The notes under the pieces: generated by a model | The model's input: only the letters and a program-made list of their open reading frames with translations | Databases searched by the model: none | What the model was told of the DNA's origin: nothing | In this document: positions 24,480 through 34,077 of the stretch, piece by piece | How the letters are laid out: each line of letters starts with the position of its first letter | How positions within the stretch are numbered: the stretch's first letter is position 1 | Program-made: the position numbers and the translations under genes | Origin: Pseudoxanthomonas composti | Lineage (GTDB): Bacteria; Pseudomonadota; Gammaproteobacteria; Xanthomonadales; Xanthomonadaceae | NCBI RefSeq assembly: GCF_004122095.1 | Contig: NZ_SAWZ01000008.1 | Location: 62,001 to 126,000, forward strand | Length of the DNA: 64,000 bases | Direction of reading: 5' to 3'

Positions 24480-27221
24480 TTGGACCGAGGGATCATCGCG
24501 AGCCTGCTGCAGCATCCGCTGCCCAGCGCGGTGCTGGTATTGGATCCGGACGGCGAACCGCTGGCCGGCAATGCCGTGGCGCATGCCCTGGGGCTGATGG
24601 AAGCCGTGCGCGCCTACGCCACGGTGCTGGCCGACCAGCGCGTGCTGCTCACGCGCCCCGATGCCGACGAGGTCGCTTGCACCCTGCCGGGCCCGGCCGG
24701 GCGCCTGGATGGCGTATTGCGCACGGTGGTCGGGCGCGATGGCGAACTGCTGGCCTACACCCTGACCGTGCCCGAGCCGGACGGCGCCAGCCGCTGGCAG
24801 GTGGCCCTGGACAGCGCCGGTCACGGGCTGTGGGACTGGGACCTGCCGAGCAATGCGTTGTATCGCTCGGAAAACTGGCGCGCCATGCTCGGCTATCCGG
24901 CCGACGAGCCCATTGGCCGCGGCCTGGACAATATTCTTTCCCTGGTGCATCCAGACGACATCGAGCACGTGCGCGAAAGCGTGCGCGCCCACCTGTCCGG
25001 GGACAGTGAGGTCTATCGCTGCGAGCACCGCGTGCGCGGCCACGACGGCGGCTGGCACTGGGTGCGCGACAGCGGCCGGGTGGTGGCGCGCACGCCCGAC
25101 GGACGCCCCTTGCGCATGGTCGGCACGCATACCGACATCAGCGAGCAGAAGCAGCTGGAGCGGCACCTGACCGAGCAGCGCACCCTGTTGCGCGAGACCC
25201 AGCGCATCGCCGGCATGGCCAGCTGGGTGTGGGACCCGGAGAGCGACGCCAGCTGGTGGTCCGAGGAGCTGCACGACATGGCCGGCGTGCCCGGCGAGCA
25301 GGCGCCCCCTGGCAAGCGCTGGGCGCAGGCGCTGACCGCGGCCTCGCGCGGCGTGCTGCGGCGGGCGTGGCGCCGGATGAAGCGCACCGGCGAGAACACC
25401 CATTTCGACCTGGAGGCGGTCAGGGCCGATGGCTCGCCCCTGCACCTGCGGGTCTGGGCCAAGGCCGAGCCCGACGACATCGGCGGCATCGGCCGCGTCC
25501 TGGGCAAGGTGCAGGACGTGACCGAGGAGCGTCGCACCGGCGCATTGATCCGCTGGCGCACCGAACTGCTCAACCGGGTCTCTGCGCTGGGCGGCATCGG
25601 TGGTTGCGAGATCGACGTGGTCAGCCGCCGCGTGCAGTGGACCGAGGAATGCCAGCGCCTGCACGGCCTGGACGATGGCGCCACCAGCCTGGACCAGGCG
25701 CTGGCCCTGTACACGCACGATTCGCGCGACGCCTTCGAGGCGGCGCTGGCGCGCCTGACCGAGGGCGGCCCGGCCGAGCGCCTGGGCATGTGCTTCTACC
25801 AGCCCAGCGGCAAGCGCATCTGGGTGGACGTCCAGGTGGACCTGGACCTGCGCGAGGGCATGCCGCCGCGTTTCGTGGCGCTGTTCCGCGACATCACCCG
25901 CGAGCGCGAGACCCACGAGCGCATCGAGCTGCTGTCGCACTACGACCTGCTGACCGGGCTGCCCAACCGCTTCCTGATGCGGGCCCAGGTCGAGGAAGCC
26001 ATCACCACCGCGCTCGATGCCGATGCATCGCTGGCGCTGCTGGTGATCGACCTCAACGGCTTCAAGGGCATCAACGATTCCTTCGGCCATGCCGCCGGCG
26101 ACATCCTGCTCAAGGCCGCGGCCGGGCGGGTGCATCGCTGCCTGCAGTCCAGCCATCTGCTGGGCCGCCTGGGCGGGGACGAGTTCCTCGTGGTGCTGCC
26201 GCACCCAGCCTCGCAGGAGCTGGCCGCCAGCGTGGCCGGGCAGCTCATCTCCGCCTTGGTCGAGCCGCTGCAGCTGGGCAACGACCTGCTCAAGATCGGC
26301 GCCAGCATCGGCATCTCCCTGCTCAGCCCGGAGCTGAAGGACTTCGACGCGCTGCTGCGCGCCGGCTACGCGGCGGTCTACGCCGCCCGCGAGAAAGGTG
26401 GCAACACCTATCAGTTCCATACCCAGGAAGTGGTGCGCACCACCCGCCGCCGGCTGGAGCTGGAACAGGCGCTGCGCGGTGCGGTGGAGCGGGAGGAATT
26501 CAGCCTGGTCTACCAGCCGGTCGTGGCCAGCAAGGGCGACCACCCGCCGGGCATCGAGGCCCTGCTGCGCTGGCATCGTCCCGGCATCGGCTACTGCAGT
26601 CCGGTGGATTTCATCCCGGTGGCCGAAAGCTGCGGGGAGATCGTGCGCATCGGCGACTGGGTGCTGACCGAGGCCTGCCGCCAGGCCGTGGCCTGGGAGA
26701 AGGCCGGCCTGTCCTTCAGCCGCATCTCGGTCAACATCTCCGCCGTGCAGCTGCGCGACCCGGGCTTTGCCGAACGCGTGGTCGCGCTGTGCAAGCGCGC
26801 CGGTTGGACACCCCAGCGCCTGGAGCTGGAGCTGACCGAGTCGGTGCTGATCCTGGAAAGCGATGCCCTGCGCAACTGCTTCCAGACCCTGGAAGCGCAC
26901 GGCGTGCTGCTGGCCATCGACGACTTCGGCACCGGTTTCTCCAATCTGCGCTACCTCAACCGCTTCCCCGTGCAGCGCCTGAAGATCGATCGCAGCTTCG
27001 TCAGCGACATGCTCACCGACCGCAACACCAGCGAGGTGACCCAAGCCATCATCCACCTGGGCCACGCCTTGGGCATGCGCGTGGTGGCCGAAGGCGCCGA
27101 ACAGCCCGAGCACTGCGCCTGGCTGCACGAGCAGGGCTGCGACGAGGTCCAGGGCTACTACTACACCCGCCCGCTGCCGCCGCGCGAAATGGCGCAGTGG
27201 CTGCGGAGCGGACGGGTCTAG
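24480..27221 (+). CDS. Multi-PAS GGDEF-EAL cyclic-di-GMP protein
   Basis: The 913-residue product has several PAS regions in the first 470 residues (a clear PAS/PAC at about 100-225 with LWDWDLPSNALYRSENW and MVGTHTDISEQKQLE, and two more). GGDEF follows at about residue 564 (GRLGGDEFLVVLP) and EAL at about 692 (EALLRWHRPG). The EAL domain keeps IDDFGTGFSNL near residue 813 and the VAEGAEQPE and DEVQGYYY motifs, so both catalytic halves look intact, unlike ravR. No membrane segment is visible. The start is TTG, chosen for the GGGAGGG sequence eight bases upstream. It is divergent from ravS and probably makes and/or degrades c-di-GMP in the same circuit. Confidence 0.9.
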   Translation: MDRGIIASLLQHPLPSAVLVLDPDGEPLAGNAVAHALGLMEAVRAYATVLADQRVLLTRPDADEVACTLPGPAGRLDGVLRTVVGRDGELLAYTLTVPEPDGASRWQVALDSAGHGLWDWDLPSNALYRSENWRAMLGYPADEPIGRGLDNILSLVHPDDIEHVRESVRAHLSGDSEVYRCEHRVRGHDGGWHWVRDSGRVVARTPDGRPLRMVGTHTDISEQKQLERHLTEQRTLLRETQRIAGMASWVWDPESDASWWSEELHDMAGVPGEQAPPGKRWAQALTAASRGVLRRAWRRMKRTGENTHFDLEAVRADGSPLHLRVWAKAEPDDIGGIGRVLGKVQDVTEERRTGALIRWRTELLNRVSALGGIGGCEIDVVSRRVQWTEECQRLHGLDDGATSLDQALALYTHDSRDAFEAALARLTEGGPAERLGMCFYQPSGKRIWVDVQVDLDLREGMPPRFVALFRDITRERETHERIELLSHYDLLTGLPNRFLMRAQVEEAITTALDADASLALLVIDLNGFKGINDSFGHAAGDILLKAAAGRVHRCLQSSHLLGRLGGDEFLVVLPHPASQELAASVAGQLISALVEPLQLGNDLLKIGASIGISLLSPELKDFDALLRAGYAAVYAAREKGGNTYQFHTQEVVRTTRRRLELEQALRGAVEREEFSLVYQPVVASKGDHPPGIEALLRWHRPGIGYCSPVDFIPVAESCGEIVRIGDWVLTEACRQAVAWEKAGLSFSRISVNISAVQLRDPGFAERVVALCKRAGWTPQRLELELTESVLILESDALRNCFQTLEAHGVLLAIDDFGTGFSNLRYLNRFPVQRLKIDRSFVSDMLTDRNTSEVTQAIIHLGHALGMRVVAEGAEQPEHCAWLHEQGCDEVQGYYYTRPLPPREMAQWLRSGRV

Positions 27222-27512
27222 GACCTGCGTCGGCGCGCTCGTCGTTGGGTCGACCCCGCATCACGATGTGGGCTGGATGTCAGCCGGCTTTGACGGCGAC
27301 TGCTGTTGGCTGGAAGCATCAGCGCCGTTGTCGATCAGTCAGCCGTCTGTGCTCACTGTGCGTCGCATTTTCTGCCTTGGCGCGTCTGCCGTCTTTGGCG
27401 CTGTCCGATCTTCCTGTACCGTCTACAGGTCTCATCGCCGTCCGATGTGATCCAGGCTGAAGCTTGTCGATGCGAGCTTCGTAACAAGTCAATCCGTGAG
27501 CTAGGTCGAACA

Positions 27513-28076
27513 ATGCGAACGCAGATGCGCAGTGGCTGGTGGAGCATGGGCGTAGCCGCACTCCTGGCCGCGCCTTTCCCCGCAGTTGGCGCTGCGCAAG
27601 GGCATGAGGCGTTCATGGAGGCCGTTCGTGGAACCACGACATCGCCCGCCTATGTAAAAGTGCTGCTCACCGACAAGCGCACTGCGCACACATTCGAGAG
27701 CTGCGTGCCTGCCAATCTGTTTTCCGGTGCAGTGCATAGGGAGTATGGTTTCGCTTACGACGCAGCTGGGATCGCCGCAGCCGAGCGCTTCATCACTGCC
27801 AATCCACGACACGCCTATTCTTTCGAAAGCCCGGCTGCGCTTGCGAACATGCCGTGGCACCCATTCACCGCGGAGCTGGCAGCGGCGTCGGCGCTGGTGG
27901 TCAGAACGCCCTCAAATGCGTTGCGCGAATCGGTCGCGCAAGGCGCATTGCTGCAGTTCTACGTGGATCACCCGCGCCAGCGCCAGCGGATGGCAGCATT
28001 AGCGTGTGCGCTGATCGATCAAGGCCTCAAACCTGCTGTAGCCGACATGACGGGGCGCCTCATCTTGAGGCCTTGA
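27513..28076 (+). CDS. Secreted protein of unknown function
   Basis: The 187-residue product begins MRTQMRSGWWSMGVAALLAAPFPAVGAAQ, a signal peptide. The mature part (GHEAFMEAVRGTTTSPAYVKVLLTDKRT, CVPANLFSGAVHREYGFAYDAAGIAAAE) has one early Cys and a later Cys near the C-terminus. I do not recognise the family. The ATG at 27513 is chosen because the longer reading lacks a signal peptide. Codon use is visibly less GC-rich at third positions than in neighbours, hinting at acquisition. The 290 bases upstream hold nothing I can name. Confidence 0.6.
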   Translation: MRTQMRSGWWSMGVAALLAAPFPAVGAAQGHEAFMEAVRGTTTSPAYVKVLLTDKRTAHTFESCVPANLFSGAVHREYGFAYDAAGIAAAERFITANPRHAYSFESPAALANMPWHPFTAELAAASALVVRTPSNALRESVAQGALLQFYVDHPRQRQRMAALACALIDQGLKPAVADMTGRLILRP

Positions 28077-28195
28077 TGCAGCAGGCCAGCGGCCTGGTTC
28101 TTCACATCAGGATGGCGCGCGGCGCCATTGATGGCCGCAGATTTCGGGTCGCGGGACGGGACGTGAGACGAACGGCCCGGTCAAAGGCCTGGGCA

Positions 28196-28471
28196 TCACT
28201 CCGCCAGGCTCAACCCATCCACCGCCAGGTCCCAGTCGATATAGGAGGCGACCGGGTCGATCGCCGCTGCGGGTTTGCGGGGCGGCTTGGCCGCGCGCAG
28301 CTGGGCCAGTTCGTCCAGGGCCAGGGTTTCCAGGCCGCGCAGGGCCACCGGGTGGGCCAGGGCCTCGTCGCTGAAGGAGGCGGCCTCGGCGCGCGTGGCG
28401 TAGACGCGCGGCTCGGCCCGACCGATGTCATGTCGGAGCGCGTCGTCCGGATCTGCGGCGAAATCGTTCAT
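28196..28471 (-). CDS. Small protein of unknown function downstream of the chemoreceptor
   Basis: The 91-residue product begins MNDFAADPDDALRHDIGRAEPRVYATRAEAASFSDEAL and is acidic, with a proline/alanine-rich middle (KPPRKPAAAIDP). There is no signal peptide or membrane segment. It lies 95 bases after the chemoreceptor gene on the same strand and may be co-transcribed, although a GC hairpin (28543-28561) lies between. No Shine-Dalgarno is clear, so the start is uncertain. Confidence 0.5.
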   Translation of the reverse strand: MNDFAADPDDALRHDIGRAEPRVYATRAEAASFSDEALAHPVALRGLETLALDELAQLRAAKPPRKPAAAIDPVASYIDWDLAVDGLSLAE

Positions 28472-28566
28472 GACGTTGGGCCGGATGGGGGCGGGCGAAA
28501 CGACAAGGCGCCGTTGCGGTGTGAACCGTACGGCGCCTGGGGGCCGGTCTGCAAGACCGGCATGGA

Positions 28567-29763
28567 TCAGAACAACTCGACGGTGCCGGCGCCCATGGTT
28601 TCCTGCGCCACCGGCTTGTGCGGCGGACGCTCCCATTCGCTGCGCATGTCGCGCACGCGCTGGCACAGGTGCTGCAGGGTGCGCAGCACTTCCACGTCCT
28701 GCGCGCCGGAGCGACCCATCAGTTCCTGCAGCGAGCTGGCCTCGCGGTTGATCGCGGTCAGGCGGTCCAGATGGGTATGCACGCCGCCCAGCGCCTGGGT
28801 GGTGATGTCCTCGAACTGCAGGGCACGCACCGCCTCGGCCACGCTGCCGTCGATGGCGCGGGCGCATTCGGAGATTTCGCGGATGCCTTCGCCCAGGGAG
28901 GCGTTGATGGCGGCCACGTTGTCCAGCATGGTCGCCGCCTCGTGACGGGCCTCGCGGGAGCGGTCCAGGTCGCGGGAGGCCATGTTCGACACGGTCTCGC
29001 GGACCTTGGCGATGGCGTCCTTGGAGCTGTGGGCCAGCTTGCGGATCTGCTCGTTGAAGGTGGTGGAGCGCTCGGACAGGTTGCGCACCTCGTCGGCCAC
29101 CACCGCGAAGCCGCGGCCGGCCTCGCCAGCGCGGGCCGCTTCGATGGCCGCGTTCAGCGCCAGCAGGTTGGTCTGGTCGGCGATGGACTTGACGTCTTCC
29201 AGCAGCGAGAAGATGCCGTCCAGGTGCTCGGCCATCTGGTCGATCTGGCCGACCGTGGCGGTGGACTGGCCGGAGACCTGCTCCAGCGCCTCCACCAGCT
29301 GCTCCATGCGATGGCTGGCATGCTGGGCGAAGCGGGCGAAGTCCACGCCGTTGCCGCCATGGTCGCCGGTGCGGTCGACGATACGGGCCACGGCCTGGCT
29401 CTGCTGGCGCGAGCGCTGGTTCATCGCCGAGAAGCTGCTGCCCAGGCCGGACACGGCCTGGCGGATCAGTTCGCGGGCGCGCTCGATTTCCGAGCGGGAG
29501 CCCTCGATTTCGTTGCCGAGGAACTTGCGCAGCTCGGTGAGCAGCTGGTCCTGCTCGCGCAGGATGCGGGCCTGCTCGGCACTGGGCTGGCTGGCGGCCC
29601 CGGAGCGCAAGGCGGCCCAGGCCCCGAACCCGAGCCAGCTCAAGGTCATCGTGGTCAAGATGGCGTAACGGACAGGCGCGGGCCAACCAAAGCCTTCGGC
29701 GATGGGGAGCAGGAGGGTCAGGACCAACGGGGCGGTCATATGGATCAGGACGCGGGAGTTCAT
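28567..29763 (-). CDS. Methyl-accepting chemotaxis protein
   Basis: The 398-residue product has two close membrane segments at the N-terminus (about 8-45) with almost no periplasmic loop, then a cytoplasmic coiled coil. The receptor signalling tip is canonical ([41 protein letters not shown]). Lacking a ligand domain outside, it probably senses a cytoplasmic or membrane-energy signal; this is inference. A near-perfect FliA promoter sits directly upstream, tying it to the flagellar regulon although it is about 10 kb from the nearest flagellar gene. The start at 29763 excludes an upstream repeat-derived extension. Confidence 0.93.
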   Translation of the reverse strand: MNSRVLIHMTAPLVLTLLLPIAEGFGWPAPVRYAILTTMTLSWLGFGAWAALRSGAASQPSAEQARILREQDQLLTELRKFLGNEIEGSRSEIERARELIRQAVSGLGSSFSAMNQRSRQQSQAVARIVDRTGDHGGNGVDFARFAQHASHRMEQLVEALEQVSGQSTATVGQIDQMAEHLDGIFSLLEDVKSIADQTNLLALNAAIEAARAGEAGRGFAVVADEVRNLSERSTTFNEQIRKLAHSSKDAIAKVRETVSNMASRDLDRSREARHEAATMLDNVAAINASLGEGIREISECARAIDGSVAEAVRALQFEDITTQALGGVHTHLDRLTAINREASSLQELMGRSGAQDVEVLRTLQHLCQRVRDMRSEWERPPHKPVAQETMGAGTVELF

Positions 29764-29791
29764 GGAGGCTCTCGACAGGTTCACGGTTGCT

Positions 29792-29818
29792 TTATCGGCG
29801 CTGGGGGGCCCGGCTTTA
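29792..29818 (-). promoter_or_regulatory. FliA (sigma28) promoter of the chemoreceptor gene
   Basis: The minus strand reads TAAAGCCG, 11 bases, GCCGATAA. The -10 box is a perfect consensus match; -35 matches 5 of 8. It lies about 30 bases upstream of the ATG. Confidence 0.88.
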
Positions 29819-29968
29819 GCCCGGGGTTGCGATCCGTTTTTGCGCGTGCCCGGCGAGTGCGCACTGAAAATAGGGCTTCTGTTCCGCTTCGAGGGCCGCC
29901 ACGGCTGCCGGGATCGCCTTGGAGGCAGTCCCCGCGCTCGGGTTCCTTCCTCTGTGAGGGAAAGCGAC

Positions 29969-30290
29969 GGTGGATGAAGAAGCGTCATCCACCCTACGGC
30001 GTAGGGTGGACAACGCGAAGCTTGTCCACCACGGCGGCCGAGGTTTGCAGGCGGCTATGCGCACGTCGACCGTTCCGTGGCGATGGTGGATGGAAGAGCG
30101 TCATCCACCCTACGAGCCTGTGAGGGAAAGCGAGTCGATGAAAAAGCGTCATCCACCCTACGGCGTAGGGTGGACAACGCGAAGCTTGTCCACCAAGACG
30201 ACCGAGGTGGCACAGGCTGGCGCGCCGCGACCCGCGCGCTGACCGTGTCACGGCGACGGTGGATGGAAGAGCGTCATCCACCCTACGCGC
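29969..30290. repeat. Array of GGTGGATG / GGTGGACAA hairpins (array 1)
   Basis: Four blocks (29969-30030, 30085-30114, about 30134-30194, 30258-30287) lie in the 617-base gap between the chemoreceptor and nuclease genes. Two hairpin types occur: type 1 pairs GGTGGATG with CATCCACC and type 2 pairs GGTGGACAA with TTGTCCACC, joined by CCCTACGGCGTAGGG. Full blocks carry type 1 then type 2. The same pair recurs at 62652-62915. No gene is present. Confidence 0.85.
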
Positions 30291-30327
30291 CTGGCATCCC
30301 GCCATCCCCGTCGTGGACACCGACACG

Positions 30328-30357
30328 AAAAACCCCCGCCGGCAGCGCCGACGGGGG
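30328..30357 (-). terminator. Intrinsic terminator of the nuclease gene
   Basis: A GC-rich stem (CCCCCGTCGGC with GCCGGCGGGGG on the minus strand, one mismatch) is followed by five T. It lies about 25 bases after the stop codon at 30381. Confidence 0.88.
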
Positions 30358-30380
30358 CCCAGGTCACGCGTGGCCGCGGC

Positions 30381-33300
30381 TCAGCGGACCACGGTCTGGA
30401 AGCTGGCTGTGTTGTTGCCCAGGTCGGCCTCGGACGAGCCGGTCTGGGTGCTGGCCTTGACCTCGATCACGCCCGAGGCCGGGGTCGGACGCGCCGGCAC
30501 CCGCAGGCGGAACACCGCCTGGCGGCCGGCCTCCAGCGGCAGCAGGGCCGTGCAGCGGTAGCTGGTGGCGCGCAGCGAGCCACGCGGCAGGCATACCCAG
30601 CCCAGCGGCGGCACCACCGCCGTGAGCAGGGTCATGGTGTTGCCGCTGAGCTCCACCGTCGGCCGCGCCGCACGCACGTTGCCGATGTTGCGCAGGGTGG
30701 CGGTGTAGTCGGCCGAGAACGTACGCCGGCTGATGCTGGCATCGCCGGACAGGGCAATGGCCAGGTCGGCCACGTTGGCCGCCTGCACGGCGATGCTGGC
30801 GGCCGCCGCGTCGTTGGTGGCGTCGGGGTCGAAGCTCTGCGTGCTGGAGGCCACCGACAGCGTGGCCTGTCCCCCCGCCTGTGCGGCCAGCGAGGTGGCG
30901 CGCACGGCGAAGGATGCGCTGTCCTGCACCGCCAGCGAGGTCGCGGTACAGGCCACCGAGGTGTTGCCGTTGGCGACCTGGGCCGTATCGCAGCTCCAGC
31001 CGGCCGGCGCGGTGACCACCATGTCCGGCAGCGCCGCGTTCAGCGCGAACCCCACGCCCGGGAACTCGGCCGCCTCCGGTCCCAGGTTGGTCAGCTGCGC
31101 GGTGTACTGCAGCGGGGCGCCGGCGCGCACCGACTGCACGCTCGCCGCCGCGCTCACCGCCAGGTCGGCGCGGTGGCGGAACTCGAAGTACGCCACCACC
31201 GGGTCGTGGTCGGACAGGCGCGAGGGGCTGGTCGCATCGTTGCGCGCCACTTCCGGGAAGTCGGCGTTGACGCGCGCGTGGTCCAGGCCAAACGAGGTGG
31301 CCGCCAGCAGCAGCGCCTCGTTGCCGAGCACGTGGTCCAGGGTCTGCGCGTTGCCGCCGAAGACGAAGGAGTACTGCTGGCCCGGCTCCTCCAGCGTGCC
31401 CAGGTTGACCAGGTCCGGATCGACCAGGTCGATGCCATCGCCGGCTACCACGGTCTGCGCATCCGGGGTAGGCGTGCCGGTGACCACGTTCATCGCATCG
31501 ACGTAGCCATCGTTGAACTGGAACGCGTTGAAGTCGCCCAGCACGGCGATGCGACGCTCCGGGTCGGCCTGCTGCATCTGCTGGATCAGCCCGGCCAGGT
31601 ACTCGGCCTGCTTCTGGCGCTTGGCGCGCACCCGCTCGCCGGCCGCATCGTCGGTCTCGGCCCCGTTGAGCGAGCGCTGGTGCACGGCGATCACGGTGAT
31701 GGGGAAGCTGCGGCCATCGGCATAGTGCACCGTGGCGTCCAGCGCCAGCGGCGGGCGGTCGTTGAGCAGGCTGCTCTGGCCGTCGGGCTGGACCCAGGTG
31801 GTGTCCTTGCCGTGCTGGGTCACCGCGCCCACTTCCACGCGGGCCACCGCGCCGGTCACCGCCGCAGTCTTGACCAGGAAGCCCACGTCGATCCCGCCGA
31901 CGTCGTTGCCTTCCTCCAGATAGGCCACGTACTGCGGGTCGCTGGCCCCGGCCGCCACTGCATCGGCATTGATGCGCGCGGCCAGGGTCTGCAGCACCGA
32001 CAGGTTCTCCACCTCCACCGTGGCCAGGATGTCGGGCAGGTGCAGGTAGTCGCGCACGGTCAGCGAGGCCTTGGCCAGGCGCCGCTCGAACGCGGCGGCG
32101 GTCAGCACCGGCTCGCCGATGGCCGGGTCGTTGGTGGTGTCGAAGAAGCGCTCCAAGTTGTAGCCGGCCACGGTGAACTCATCGCTGGTCGGCAGGCGCG
32201 CGGCCTGTGGCAGCTGGCCCGGGGTGACCTGGATGGCCACCGCCGGATCGCGGTGCAGGGTGTAGCGGCGGAAGCCGTAGTCCAGCGGACCGGTATAGCC
32301 GGTGATCACCGCGCCCACCGACAGGTCCAGCGTGTAGGCGGCGCCACCCAGGCTGTCGCTGTCCAGGGTGAACAGCTCCGGATTGGCGTCCCACTGCGGG
32401 ATCGGCGGCATGCTGCTGCCGCTCGGGGCCGGGGTCGGCGCCTCGATGCCGGGCTCGCGGAACGGACGGGCCACGCCGGTGACCACCGCCTGCAGGATGC
32501 CGTTGCTGGTGCCGGTGGCGCTGGTCTCGTTGGTGTTGCCGCCGGTGGGCGCGACCACGGTCAGACTGGCCGCGGTGACGCGCATGCCTTCCAGGCGCTC
32601 GAGCTGCTCCAGCCCGCCGCTGGCCGAGGGGAAGTCCGGCGTCAGCGCGATCGGTGCCGGCAGGGCGTTTCCGGTAGACAGCAGCGACACCGTCGGCGCA
32701 CCGCCGATCTCGGTCAGCGGCAGCTGGTAGGGATCGGTGCTGGGCACGTACTCCAGCACGGTGCCGCTCACGCGCACCTCGTTGCCCACCGCCACGGCGG
32801 CCGGCGGGGCGCTGCCGGTATAGACGTAGATGCCCTCGGAGGTGGCCGGATCTGCGTCGGCATCGGCATCGCGCGCCTGCAGGAAGAAGCCGGCGCTCTT
32901 GACCCCGGTGACGATGCCGGTCGTATAGACCAGCGCCCCCTCCATCGGCGAGCGGCTGCCGTTGCCCTGGATGGCGTGGATCGCGGTCAGGCTGACGTCG
33001 TCGTTGACGATGGTGGCCTGCACCTGCTGCCGGCCCAGCACCGCCCCGGCGGCATTGGACAGCCGCAGGAAGAAGGTCTCATCGGCCTCGGTCACGGCAT
33101 CGTCGATGACCTGCACCGACACGGTGGCACTGGTCTGGCCCTGCGCGATGCGCAGCGTACCCGACGCGGCGGTGTAGTCGCTGCCGGCGGTGGCCGTGCC
33201 ATCGGCGGTGGTCCAGTCGACCTGGACGCCACCAGCCGCGGCCGGCTGGTTCAGGGTGAAGGTGAAGACGAACGCGCCGCTGGCCTCGTCCTGGCTGATG

Positions 33301-33935
33301 TCGGCCGCGGTCAGCACCGCCTGGCCGGCCGCGCCGCAGATGTTGGCTGCGCTGGCGCTGTTGCGTGGGGCCGGGGTGCCGGTGGCGAAGTCGGCGGCGT
33401 TGTTGTTGGTGTCGGTGCAGCCGGCATCGGCGCGCAGGGCGGCGGTGGCGTTGCTCAGGTTGGGCGTGGGCGCCGAACCTTCGGCGCAGCTGGCGGTGCT
33501 GCCGAAACCGACGAAATCCACATTGCCGGTGGGGCAGGCGCCACTGAGCGCGGCGCCGTTGGCCACCAGCGCGACCTTGCCGGCGGTGCCGGACATGGCG
33601 ATGGCGCCGGTGGCGTCCGGATCGGGCAGGGCGGGCGCGGCCGCATTGCTGCCATCGGCCTGCTTGACCAGGTAGTAGCCGCCGGCGGGGATGCTGCCGC
33701 TCAGTTCGGTGCGCTGCCAGCTGGTGCCGGTGGCGCTGGCGTACTGCACGGTCCAGCCGGCCAGGCTGACCTCTTGGGCCGAGGTGTTGTGCAGCTCGAT
33801 GAAATCGCTGCGCAGCGGCGCGCCGCTGTTGCCGCCGCCGCCGTAGACCTGGCTGATGACGACCTGTGCCGGCGCGGCCTGGATGGCGCACACCGCCACT
33901 GCAAGCGCCAGCAGGCGCTTCGTTCCGTGCTTCAT
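30381..33935 (-). CDS. Large secreted endonuclease/phosphatase-family nuclease (ExeM/NucH-like)
   Basis: The 1184-residue product has a signal peptide (MKHGTKRLLALAVAVCAIQAAPAQ). A lamin-tail-like domain follows (VVISQVYGGGGNSGAPLRSDFIELHNTS), then a Calx-beta-like domain at about 210-300 (VDWTTADGTATAGSDYTAASGTL) and an OB-like region. The endonuclease/exonuclease/phosphatase domain is at about 630-1000 (VAGYNLERFFD, VLGDFNAFQFNDGY, LDHVLGNEALL, LSDHDPVVAYFE). Two DUF11-type repeats end the protein. It probably degrades extracellular DNA. GGAG eight bases upstream supports the ATG at 33935. A terminator follows. The divergent kynA shares a 142-base gap. Confidence 0.9.
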   Translation of the reverse strand: MKHGTKRLLALAVAVCAIQAAPAQVVISQVYGGGGNSGAPLRSDFIELHNTSAQEVSLAGWTVQYASATGTSWQRTELSGSIPAGGYYLVKQADGSNAAAPALPDPDATGAIAMSGTAGKVALVANGAALSGACPTGNVDFVGFGSTASCAEGSAPTPNLSNATAALRADAGCTDTNNNAADFATGTPAPRNSASAANICGAAGQAVLTAADISQDEASGAFVFTFTLNQPAAAGGVQVDWTTADGTATAGSDYTAASGTLRIAQGQTSATVSVQVIDDAVTEADETFFLRLSNAAGAVLGRQQVQATIVNDDVSLTAIHAIQGNGSRSPMEGALVYTTGIVTGVKSAGFFLQARDADADADPATSEGIYVYTGSAPPAAVAVGNEVRVSGTVLEYVPSTDPYQLPLTEIGGAPTVSLLSTGNALPAPIALTPDFPSASGGLEQLERLEGMRVTAASLTVVAPTGGNTNETSATGTSNGILQAVVTGVARPFREPGIEAPTPAPSGSSMPPIPQWDANPELFTLDSDSLGGAAYTLDLSVGAVITGYTGPLDYGFRRYTLHRDPAVAIQVTPGQLPQAARLPTSDEFTVAGYNLERFFDTTNDPAIGEPVLTAAAFERRLAKASLTVRDYLHLPDILATVEVENLSVLQTLAARINADAVAAGASDPQYVAYLEEGNDVGGIDVGFLVKTAAVTGAVARVEVGAVTQHGKDTTWVQPDGQSSLLNDRPPLALDATVHYADGRSFPITVIAVHQRSLNGAETDDAAGERVRAKRQKQAEYLAGLIQQMQQADPERRIAVLGDFNAFQFNDGYVDAMNVVTGTPTPDAQTVVAGDGIDLVDPDLVNLGTLEEPGQQYSFVFGGNAQTLDHVLGNEALLLAATSFGLDHARVNADFPEVARNDATSPSRLSDHDPVVAYFEFRHRADLAVSAAASVQSVRAGAPLQYTAQLTNLGPEAAEFPGVGFALNAALPDMVVTAPAGWSCDTAQVANGNTSVACTATSLAVQDSASFAVRATSLAAQAGGQATLSVASSTQSFDPDATNDAAAASIAVQAANVADLAIALSGDASISRRTFSADYTATLRNIGNVRAARPTVELSGNTMTLLTAVVPPLGWVCLPRGSLRATSYRCTALLPLEAGRQAVFRLRVPARPTPASGVIEVKASTQTGSSEADLGNNTASFQTVVR

Positions 33936-34077
33936 ATGACGCTCCTTCGGGGGAATGGCCGCCCCTTGCGTCCCCTGGCGGCCTGGCTGGATTGTGGCGC
34001 GATCCTGGGTTTTGTCCATGACAGGCCGGTGACGCCGGGTACCATGGCCGCCCCTTCCGGGCATTCCAAGCAGGTCG

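Noticed and set aside
28543-28561. GCCGGTCT-GCA-AGACCGGC hairpin resembling a tRNA arm
   Set aside because: Only one stem; no acceptor stem, D arm or T arm around it. At most a hairpin after the chemoreceptor gene.
29969-30290. Possible CRISPR array in the GGTGGATG hairpins
   Set aside because: Repeat units are hairpins of two alternating types with irregular spacing and few copies; no cas genes.
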